This document shows, piece after piece, positions 12,301-24,300 of a DNA stretch of 55,745 nt. The DNA is from Branchiostoma floridae. Lineage: Eukaryota; Chordata; Leptocardii; Amphioxiformes; Branchiostomatidae. Position numbers and translations under genes: made by a program. The stretch covers positions 20,643,015-20,698,759 of the forward strand of contig NC_049981.1 of assembly GCF_000003815.2 (NCBI RefSeq). Direction: 5' to 3'. The notes below the pieces were generated by a model that saw only the letters and a list, made by a program, of their open reading frames with translations, did no database searches and was not told the origin of the DNA. The stretch's first letter is position 1. Each line of letters starts with the position of its first letter.

Positions 12301-15300
12301 CCACTGATTTGGTTGGGATTTCTACATGTTTGGAATATTGCTGTAAGTTACGCTAATATCAATTAAAATCAGCTTTAAAAGTTAGGAATATTAACTTGGC
12401 TTGATCATATTTCTGTTGTTTCAATGTGGCCTTAGTAGAAGTAAGTTTATGTAAAGTAAGACTGGCCTGACTGCCAGGCGAAGTTCCCGAGTAGGAATGC
12501 ACAGAAGACCACAAAGACTGATGTTTGCTGTAAACACAGGCAGCAAACTGCAAACTAAGCAAAGGCTTTGCCTGTAAACAGGAGATCCAAGACTGCAGGA
12601 CTTTTCCTGTGTGTAACAAACTATTGTGAAAGCAAGATGACCTGTGATTGGTTAGATCAATGAGGGAGTCATTTTCGACCCCCTCCAGGGGTCACAGGTC
12701 AGATGAAGATTTTTGGCTGAATGGTATCAGGTGCATTTGACCAGTTTTCTTGTGTTGTGTGATAACTTGAACCCAAAGTGGTAGAAATACTTGTAGATGT
12801 GTACCGGTAGTGGTTGACTTGGTAAGCATCTTGGCGATGTGAACATTGTGGTCACTTAAGTTGATATGCAGATTTTAAAAAATGGCCAGCTGTCCTTATG
12901 TGTTATGAGTTAGCATATTATACATTGTATATATTTGGTAGATGGAGCAAGTTTCTTCAAGTTTATGTAAAATTGCTCATTCCATTTTGCTGCCTCCTTT
13001 CCTTCCCTGCCCCCTTCAAGTACATTCCATGGAGGCAATTCTTGCAAATTTTGCACCTGCAAGCTCCAATCAAGCTGCCATAAACATGTAAGTGGTTGTA
13101 TACCCAGAACTTAAGCCTGATTTTCATGCGGTTTCCCTCCTGTGTTTTTAACAGATGGGTTTCCGTAGCACAACAGACAGGAAGTTTCATAGAGGGCTAT
13201 GACGTAGATCCCTTTGAGAAATCAACCCAAATGCCCCCCTTTGTGGCTGGAGGTAAAAAGCAGCTTATCTCGACATTTGGCAAAGATTAATCTTTTTCGT
13301 CCTGTAAAACCTTTATGGTGCCTTCTCACTCGTAGTGAGTACTGCTGTAAATCTATGTCATTCTTCGACAACATCATTTTTTTACGGGCAGTATTTTTTT
13401 CACACTTTTTATTGATTGCCTGATTGTGCTCAAATTTTTATATTTTTGTTCTAAATGTGGACTGGCTATTGTTGGTATCCAAGTTTTAAAAACTGCTTTA
13501 CATGACTTTTTGCATATTAAAGTTAAGTTAGCTTGTATGTAAGCTCATGCAAAAATTAGATCTCCCTGTTGAGTTGTCATGATGGTAAAGTCCTTCCCTT
13601 TTGAGGGAGAAGGAGTAACACTTGCATGCTTTAGCCTCCCAGCACTGATTGCCATAACTACACAAATCTGAGGTAAGATGGCTGTCCTCAGATTGTTTGT
13701 CTAGTTTGCCAAAAAAGAGCTTGGTTCCTGCATTTTGTTTCCTTTTGTTGACGACTTTCTCACAGTACAAGAAACATGTCTAGATAACAGATTTGAAGTG
13801 TGATAGTGACCAGTTATTATGTAAGTATGGAGCGATCTTGTGGTTTGGGGTTAAACCTGATTCGTTTTGTGTTTCAGTAATGCCACTCTTCAAACTTAAT
13901 ATAAAATTCTACCATTGTGTCATCAAAACAGAATTGCTATCCCTTGTAAAACTGAAAGTCAAAATCTCTTAATTTCTGATACACTCCTTTCAAAAAGTTG
14001 CATATCATTCATCATGCCATTTGATATGAACCAGTGATATGATTCAGATTGTATGCATTATTGCCCACAGTTTTACAAATGTACCATAACAGCTCATACC
14101 TTACGTAATGTTTTTGTACCATCATGTTACAAAAAGGCTAGACACACAGTGCCTAACTTTACCAGCTATGATGTACTCCATTTTTCGTAGAACAACCTTA
14201 AACCAAGCCATGTACATGTGTAGAATATGTATGGTTTGTTTTTTGAGAGGCCATTTGTATGTTACTCCCCAAGCACCATGTGAAATGCAACAATGCTGTG
14301 TGTAATGTGGTGTGTGCACACTTTTAAAGTGGGAGGCACTCAAAGCAGTCAAATGTGATCCTGCTCTGCCATTATCCAACCTGTCTCCGTGCCCACAAGG
14401 GGAGTAAGGTCCTGCATCAGGGGAATGGATGACTTTGGGCAGGTACATGTACGGGCTGCCATACTGCTGGATGGGGCTTGTGGACGATTTCACAGGTGAG
14501 TCTGGGACATAGAACATAAAGACTACAAGCTACAGAATAATGTGGATAACTGCAGTAGAGGTTGGACAATGAACTTTAAGAAATAAAAGCCCCCGTGTCC
14601 ACCTTGAAACATTACCAAGTAGTTTAGTAACTATTTTATGCACACTTCATATAAACTGAGTTTCTTCATATCTTGGCCAGAATGCCAGTCCATATGGATG
14701 GCTCCAGCGTCTTTTCTGAAGATGTGGCGTAAGTGTGAACGGTTGGCTTGAGGTCTCCTTCTCCACATATATCTGCCAGTCCATATGGATATTCAAGTCC
14801 CGTCCATATTTCATGGTATGGTTGTATTGCACAGGATTACATCAATGTGCTCCATTGTCGAAAATTGGAATACCAGCGTAGGACGTTTGTTGTAATTTTT
14901 GTTTGGGGGTACTAAATTCTACTAATGCATTTCACATTAATAGGTGTGTTTTATCATTTAATGTGGGTATATCATGAATAGAATATATTGAGGTGTATTC
15001 CACATCGCCCTTGGCCCCAGTCCTCCCATGAGTCAGATCACGGGTTGGTACCTGGGGATATATGGAACCCACTGTGTTGTACTCTATACATCTTGCAATA
15101 TGTAGTTTAAAAAGTTCTGGAGCATAGAGGTTTTGCTGAGCACTAAGGCTTAGGAATCCATTATTCTATACAACCATTTTCCTCTGTGCTTAGAGATGCA
15201 TTAAGTCTTGCCAAGGCCTAAGACCATTTGCAGAGCTGAAAGTAACTGATGCTTTCTAACACAAAAATGAAGTTGATGGATAGTTTCTGAATCTCTCCAG

Positions 15301-18300
15301 ATTATATTTCATTGCTCATGTTTTCATTCAGTTGCCACACACACGCATATCTTCTTACCATGCGTCAGAAGGCCATGTTTATCATGACTTTGTGTTGCGA
15401 TCCTTCAAGTATTTGGTTAATACGGCATGAACTGAAAGGACACAAGTGAACATAAGTGGCGCATAAGTCACAAGCTTATCTGTACTAAGGTAGACAGCAA
15501 CTATGTAACATAAATGGATTATGGAAGTATCAATCAAAATGTCTTCTCCAAGTCCTCTCATGATGTCATTATTGGATTTTCTTTTTTCCCATTTTTTTTT
15601 CCCAGAAGAAACTGAAGTTGGGATTAATGACAGTTCTGTCATAAGCAATTAGGACATGTTGTCAATATATACAAAAAAGTCAATAAAAGAGAATATTAGA
15701 CCAGAGCTATTAAGATTTTGTAGGCCAGAGCTGTTTAGATTTTGTAGATTTAGATTTAGAATTCTCCAGGATTCATTGACATTTGAAACATGATGGTTTA
15801 AGAGAAAAAAACACTCCTGAAGTTATTTTCAGTAAGATTACACTGCTGACCTTCTGTCTTGTGTATAGTGTGTCAGGTATTTATGATTGAACTTACTGAA
15901 GGACCTCCTTCAAAGATTTTCTCCATGAGATACAAGCAAAGGTGATGCTCTGACATTTTGTGAGTAAGTAGAGACTGTGTTGAATCCTAGATTATGGCTA
16001 TTTTTGTTAGCAGGAGGATAAATTCTTCTCTTCATACGTCTCAGACAGGATTTTTGTTGTCTGAAGGAAAGGACAAGATCATTGCCATCATAGCTGTACT
16101 AAGCCTTTTCTAAGCACTATAAGTTCCAGGGTTGAAGAAGAATTTAGATAAAACTTTTATAGGCTTTGTCTTTCTTAAATAGCTGAAGAAATGTCTTTCG
16201 TCTGTCTGAGAGATTTTAAAACTTGGGTGGCTGAAGTGGGTGGCTCAAGTATCTTTGTACTTGTCCCATGTACATGTATGTATAGGGCTATCAGATTCTA
16301 AATGAAACATGTCTTTTGTACAGATTAAACTGGAGCAATAGAAGGTTTATATAGGGTTGATGATCTGCCCTGAGCAAGAAGAAATACAGTTTCTGTTCTT
16401 CTGGCTATTTTTCTTCCTTGCTTGTTGCTGTCCGTGCCTTCCGAACCTGGGCAATAGACTCTCATCACCAACGTAACATCCCTGTTTGTTATATATTCCT
16501 TTGTTTTGTTCCTTGTATTGCTCGCTCCTAGCATTGTAAGATCCCCTACTCACAAATGATTGACAATAACCTGAGAAAGAGGCTTGTAATATCCTGGATG
16601 CAGGTACAATGTAGTATATGGCATATATATGATATAAATGACCTGCAGCTGGGTTATGGGGAAAGTGGAGCCTTCTGATTGGTTGATATTGTCTGGCTAT
16701 ATCATGATATGGTATATGATTCTTCTTCAACCTGGTAATCACAAATCAATGATAAAGAAAATGGATATATGTACATGTTGTACATGTATGTATGGATGTA
16801 CATGTACATGTATGTATATGTATGTATGTTTGTGTGGATTGATGTACATGTATGTATGTATAGATGAGTGGATGGATAAATGGATGGATTAAGTTGCGAG
16901 TTGATAAAGGAAAACTAATAGTACATGATGCATGTTATTTTGGATGTAAAACTACAAATGCTGTCTGTATCTTATTCAAGTTATTTTGATACATTGCATT
17001 GACACATCTATTCTACTAATGTCACAAATGGTATAGATACTTTGATATGATACATGTAAATAAATGCTACACAGTGGAATGCTGACTCACTGTTGTTTTT
17101 GTTTCATTTCTAATTTCCAGCTTTGGCAAACGTGCAGGGGGAAGCTGCAAGCGTGCCAGCGAGTGTCTAGTTTTGGAGCCCTCAGAAATGATAGTGGTGA
17201 GTACCCTATTGCTGAAAATTTATCATTTTTATCAAAAAAATTTTCTGTTTCTACAGTCATGAATGTACCACTTGCATGTGTTAAGATTATCATACTTGCA
17301 TGCTCCACATGCATGTGTGCAGTACTGTTCACTATTCATTGGTATGACTCTCCTAAAGTTCTATTGTATCGTACATACACTTTGTCAGAAGGATTATTGG
17401 TTATCTTTCATTTCTACATTTACCTTTTATCTGGGCACTTGCTGGGTCTTGACTACAATGTTTGGAAGGGAACATTCCAACACCTGGTGACCAGGAATAT
17501 CAGTCTTTCAGAGGTTCATTTTTTATGGCTATTTTTACCTGTTCTGTGTTACTTACAATCTGTCATGATCCCATCCCTGCATTTTCTACCATACTTGAAG
17601 TTGTTTCTACCTTCTAATAAGTTCTATGATGAATGGAGGTGGTGTATTTACATACACTGTTGTCATCAGTCATCATGTCTGTCATGTCCCCAGTAAGGTG
17701 TCACAGATATGCTAATCATCCCACAAGCTTGCAAATAATGTGCATGAGGCAAATGCTCTGGAATGTGCTAGAGACCTATATGATCTCAAGTCACCGCAAT
17801 TTCTAATGCTGCACTGGAAATTGTACCTGAAAATTTGAGTACACTACATCATCTTTTACATTCTCCCTTCCATCAGAGGAATAAAGCAAGGCTTACTTGA
17901 ACAAATATTTTAAAGATTGTTTGAATGATTCCATCTTGGTCAAGTTCAAGGTTGCGGCACAGCTGAACATTGTCTTGCAAATGTGATCCCCAAATGCTGC
18001 CCTAACAAATCAGGGAGCCTGTGGCAGTGGGTTTCCTTTGAGCCTTGGTGCCATTAAGATTTACCACCACCTTGACGGTGATTGCTTGTTACACCAAGTC
18101 CTTTTACTAGTCATGAACATAACCATTTAGCACAGAGGTGTGAAGGGTTGATCCAATCTCTGCCGCTCTGCCCCAATCTTGTTTGCTATGTATGTAGGCA
18201 TGGCCTAATTGGGCTGTGACACCTTGGTATGACTCCAATGTTTTTCTTAGTGACTGTGGAATAAGCAGAATGTAGAAGACAGTCGTGTTTTTGAATGTAA

Positions 18301-21300
18301 GGAGAGCCATAAAGTCTGCAGGTATGTTGGTAATTATTTTCTAAGATTTAAAGTATGTATTTCATGGCAGTTTAACCATCTTACATTGTTTATTATATAC
18401 ACATGCAAGTTACTGATGCATTCATTGCAATGTCAGTATGTCCTTGTAAAATATTTCCTCTTTTTTCCCTTGATGACATCCCAAATATATATATATGCAT
18501 TGGATTGCTGCACAATTCAGGGATTGTATCACTGACAAAGCCTTTTCAAAGAGATTCTATTCCCTTTTGTAGAAACTGTCACTGGGAGCTTGCAAAGATA
18601 GGTTGAAGAAAATAGAAGATGAAACCAGTTTGATACAGACTGAGATTATGAATTGCATTATGGTGAAAGAAATGTATTTTTAGCTGTGAATCATTCATGC
18701 AAAGTTCCTTTGGTTTAAGCATATCAAAGGTGACAAGATAATGAATATTCTTGTACCAGGGCCAACTGATTTAATTTTATCAAAACCCATCTGTCCCTAT
18801 ATTGTACATGTATGTGTATTATTGTAGTGTAGTATAGATTTCACTTGCGTTTATGTATGTGTTTTTTAAGCACAAGTGGACTTATTGGTTTTGGTAAAAT
18901 GATAAGATGCTCAGCCAAGTGGCCCATCATCTTGTCATCCTCCCTGATAAGATCATTAATCAAGGAGTTTGAATATTAATTGGTATTGCAGCCAGGCTTG
19001 AGTTCGTCAAGTAGCGATTTCTATCCTATTACCTTGGATTGACAGCGGCACCTGATGAATGAACGTAGGAGGAATACATTACCAGCCTGAGATACTTGTA
19101 GAGTGGGGAATGACTGATTATTCCTGTAGGTTATCCCTGTACTGTTTGTGTGGGTGTTTCACTCACTGCTATACATCAGAAGATCCCTAAACAGCCTTGA
19201 TATAAAGCAGTAAGGATGTAACGTGGTTCAGAGCTTGGATGGGCAGTCCTTTGAAGCCGGTAATGGTATCAGCTAGAGAGGACGTCACACCCAGACCTGC
19301 GTGGGTCCGCCGGTAAATGGCAGGATTATAGCTCACAGGCTGCTGCGCTGAGGTAGGTAGGAGAATCGTTTCTTGATCGTCATCTGCTGCTGTTCTTGGG
19401 TAGTAAGTGCTTTTGTCAATTTTGCATGTAAAATGCTTTTAGTGAAGCCAGATTGTAAAATTTATCATGGAAGGTATATGCAAACCATGACGATATTTGT
19501 TATATGGCTTCTTTGTACTAAATAGTAAAACTACAGAATGGCATACTATACGTTAAATAGCTAATATGGGTGGCCATCCATAAGGTTGTAAAATTAATGC
19601 TTGCTTCTTCCAGCAAGTACAAGAGGTAAGATGTGTAGGTTGCATTGGAATGTTTCAGATATATGTATGTATTATGCTTTAGATGTAGATGTGATAGCAC
19701 CGTTTTGTTCCGTTGTAGATGTTTTATCAAAGAAGAAAGAAAGACAGAAGGCATGTTGCCCCAGAGCTATTGCACTGTGGAACTCGTTAGGATGAATTAT
19801 GGCAGCAGCCTAGCCTCTTTATTACCAGTAGATACAATATGTAGGTATAAACAATTCCTCAAGGCTCATGTCAGAGATATGCAGGGCTTTGACTTTGGAT
19901 ACAGGAGTGCACAGGAGAAGCTGATGTCTCATGTATATGAGAGGCTGTAACTATCAGGGTTCTCGCCAATGCTAGTTTTATTCCCGTCATCTCAGGTTCC
20001 AATAGATACACATACGGATAATGTTCGATTTGATGGTATGACTTGAGTCATTGCCCATTTTTGACAAGGTCAAGATGACGTAATTTTGTCTTTCAATGTG
20101 CAAGTGGGAGGATGCAGCCAGAACCATTGGCACGCACATTGGCAACATGGACACAGAAAGCATCAGACTTTCCCTGTATATTTTGACATTTTTGTTTCAC
20201 CTGTTTCACCTGTACTGGGGTCGAGCAGGTGGCAGTGACAAGAGCCACGCAAGACTGGACAGAGCTTTAAATGGTTTTCTAACTAATCTAAGATATTGTG
20301 TATCCATGATTGCTTTCTTGTAATGAGGAACAGAAGTGTTTTTCCCACATTTTGCTCAACAAAACTGCAAAAAAATGATAAAGCAACACTTGCCTCTTTC
20401 CCACATCTGATTGTGAATATGCGACTATGTGAAAGGTGTACAGTAGACAGTGTGATTAGTCAGCGGTTGTCCCCATTGCTTGACCAAGACTATTTGTGGC
20501 TCTGATTAGCATTTCATCAACAGAGCACTAGATTGCTACTCTCCAAGCAGAGGTTAGGCTCCGGTTGTTTTTTAACGTTTTTTTAGTCGTTTTTATCGGG
20601 CTTTCCATTTTGTCTTTTTTTTTTGTTGCGTNNNNNNNNNNNNNNNNNNNNNNNNNNNNNNNNNNNNNNNNNNNNNNNNNNNNNNNNNNNNNNNNNNNNN
20701 NNNNNNNNNNNNNNNNNNNNNNNNNNNNNNNGAGCCTAACCTCTGCTTGGAGAGTAGTAGATTGCTACAGCCTGCATTTTGTAACTATCAAACAACATCC
20801 ATGGTGGCATGTATAGTTTGTGTAGCGTCTTGTTAATATTTGATTGTACGTTCTCCTCTATAAAGACCAGTATAGGCAGCAACAACCTCTGCCAAGAGGG
20901 TTATATTTTGGGTGTGTTTGCATTGTGTGCGTCTGTTTGTTAGCAACATGTCTTGAGAAGCCTTAGTCGGATCATGATGGTATTTGGTAGGGATCAGGAA
21001 AATGAAAATCAAGGTCGATAATGTGCCCCCTAGTGGCTTTCCAAGGTACTGCAGTAGTACATCTATCTTTTGATATGTGCTAAGGTTAGCTTTTGAAATG
21101 CAGTCATTGAACTCAGTTGTGCATGCATGGGTCTTGGGATTTGTCCAGTAATTTGTTGCATGAAATGAGCCTCCCCAGATAGATATAGGATATGCATGAG
21201 TGCTCAGCAATGCATGAGCATGGAGGTGCAGGCCTCGAAATACTTTTTTTAGCCAGGTTGCGCAGGCGGCAACCTGAATCAAAAACCAACTTGCGCCATC

Positions 21301-24300
21301 AGCATTTCAGGTTGCGCCACTTCGAAGTTGTTACTTTCTCCAAATTAGCTACTTATCAATTATCTGTAAGGCCATGTTGATTTGATTATATGGATGACAT
21401 CCGCGCTCGCACCAATTTTCGGCCATTTCCAAAAAAAAAAGTTTTCTACCACACAATAAATTGTGCAAAGCAGCTATAAAATGAGCACAAATATTCCGTA
21501 CATTAAAAAAAGGATCAGAAAACAGATAACTAATGCCATAGAATGCCAAAATAAATCTAAAGTCAAAGAATAAGATGTGACAGAAAAAAAATCTATTGTT
21601 GGTAGGGGGAGGTACCAGTACAGAAAATTCAGGTCCAGGGGATCATTTCCAGGTCCGGACCTAAACCTGGACCTGATTTTCTGTGGAAACTTGAGAACTG
21701 GCAATACTCAAAACAATGGTAATTGGTCAATTTTGCATGCTACAAAGGAATCTGTTTGGTGCATTATTCGACTCCCACTGTCTTTGTACCTTTGACTGTA
21801 GAAACTTGGTACAATTGACTATAAACTCTACTTGACTTGACTCTTGTTGTCTTCTTGGCCCCGGTAAGACCCCAAATGCCTGCCGACATAGTGTGTTCAT
21901 TTTGTAATTGGCGAAACCTGTTCCTCTGATTTTTTTTTCAGGTCTGTTTTTTTTTGGATTGGTCCAAGAAGAAAAAAATTGTTTTGCACCCTTACGATTT
22001 ACTGGCCCCTACACCTAACTGTTGGTATACCATACTATGTATGTGTGTTTAGTCCTATGTTCAACCTTCCTGGCCACTTTGATTTCATACTGAAGACAAC
22101 TTTTGTTTTTGGCCAAATTTTTTTTTTATTCGCTCGCTCGCATCAGTTTTGGAGTTCCCAGAGGATGTCATCCATATAATCAAATCAACATGGCCTAAGT
22201 GTAAAAACAGTTCATTTCAGTTGAAGAAATATAGCAAAAAAAAAGATGCAGGGCAAATTAGCGCACTTTTCTCAATAAACAACATCCATTTATCGATCTT
22301 TTGAAAATAAAGACTGCAACAAAAATAATATCTCAAAGAACTGTGAAAAAATCGTGACCTCCGTTGAACAGACTTGAAGGTAGATTTAAAATGGCGGCTC
22401 TATAGCGGCCGAAATCCACAAATTTTGAACTTTGAGCGAAGTTTCCGGCGGAAAATTAGGGCTTACCAAAGGCGTTCATCCCCAAAACAGGCTGTACATT
22501 TTCTGATATCTTTTTAGTAAAGGGCCTGTAACTTAAGGATCGTTTTGTTTACCCAAAAAATCAAGTTGCGCCGTGTGCAACCTGACTTTCTGAACAACTT
22601 GCGCACAGAGAAAACTACTTGCGCGGCAGGGGTGGGCAAGTGGTTAATTCGAGCCCTGAGGTGGTCAATGTGTGACTGTGCACATGATACGCAGGCATGT
22701 ATACGTTTATTACCAATTCAGGACTATGTTTCTTGCTTAAGATTTTTAATGTCCTCATTCCATCTCTACCGCTTCCACTGTTGTACCTTCATGGGCTGAA
22801 ATTTCTCATCATGTGTGGGAGTGGTACTAATACTAGTAACCACCATGTCCTGCATGCTATGCTGTAGATTACCTGAAGCAAGCCATGTTGATGGAGGAAT
22901 TTCTGATGAATTTATTAAGAGGACAACCCAGACTCTTTGACTGACCCTGTATCTTTGGGGCTTGAAATCTGCACATGCAATCTACAAGAACCATAACTAG
23001 CGTAGCACTGGGTACCATAATTACCAATGTGATTCAAACTTCATTAAAATTTGATCAAACCTATATTGAGTTATAGGTACGATCACGGAGAGATAACTTT
23101 CAAAACCAGAGCTAACATTGTAGGTACAATGGTTTTAAACTTGAAATTTTGCAAGTGATATGATACCTGCCGATTTGCATTCGAAATTGAACATTTATAT
23201 GTCCTCTTTCCTGGTGTTTTTATTAATACAATACTGCCAGCATTACACATAAATCTGTGCATTTTGACATTCAGTGTTTTCATAAAAATTGAATTCTTGG
23301 TTCATTGCAGGCAATTTTGCCAAATTGCAGGTAAAAAATATGAACATGTATGTTGGAGAAAATGCATAATTTGAGCCCTGAAGAAGTAGCCAGGTTACTG
23401 CTACTCTCAAAGTACAATGCCGTGAGTGTTGGCTGTTAGTGATTAGAAAGGCCAGCAGGAAAGATACATTTTATATGTTGTCAAAATATTTTGTAGGCTG
23501 ATGAAATATGGCCATTGCTATTGCTATTGCTGAAAATCACGCTGAAGCTGGCCTGCTGAGAATGGTTACCAGGCTATGAAGAAGTGGCTTGCTTTATTCT
23601 GACCAACACTTCACCAGAAGTGGTGGATCTTTGAGCTGCAATTTCATTTTGGCTGGCTGTGATTGATGTACTGATGTAGAGGGTCAAGCCAGGTCAGAGT
23701 GTAGGGCAAGTGGGCATGACCACATAACACCTCATACAAGCCTTACCACCATCTAGCGTATATTACTTTCTTTGCCATGGTTGTGCGAGTGGACCAATTT
23801 GATGAGCTAGTAAACAATTGGAATTACTAGAAATGATGTGGTGAATGGCCACTTCTTTGAATAAGGCATGTAGTTTCAGTCCTTTTGCTGACGGGTTTTC
23901 TTGGCCATTCTCTTTGCTTTTGCTGCTGCAACTCTCTCAGCTTCAAAAGACACATGTATTACCGATTTGTATCCAAGATTGATAGATAAATAAGTAAATG
24001 AATACTAGTAAATAGATAGCTTGAAGAATGATGACTGTATTTCTCTTCTTGCCGTACATGTAGATCGTAGTATTGACTCTTTTAAAGAAGTATTGAATAT
24101 AGAATGATAATTACTTATGGGACTTCTTGAGGCAAGGAGGTTAGAACCTTGGTTGAGGAAATACTTTGAATTAAGGGTTTTATCTGATGGCTTTTAGATT
24201 AAAATTCAAGGAGTGTGCTGAGAAGAGATTCATTATCTCCTCGCTTCTTCAACCATCCCAAGATATTAGAAAATGAAAGGTCTTCCCAGATCGATCCCCG

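Larger units (their letters stand above)
9296..17120 (+). other. Intron 2 (7.8 kb)
   Basis: Contains a TG-rich low-complexity stretch (about 9480-9600), a SINE-like element (about 11050-11290, minus), an exon-like segment at 13155-13252 whose phase does not fit, a minus-strand open frame 14122-14517, a GCCAGTCCATATGGAT motif occurring twice (14689 and 14775), and a TACATGTA-rich tract at 16770-16890. Confidence 0.65.

Noticed and set aside
17064-17696. 210-codon plus-strand frame around exon 3
   Set aside because: It overlaps the real exon but in a different frame from the conserved FGKRAGGS reading; the extension is hydrophobic intron translation.
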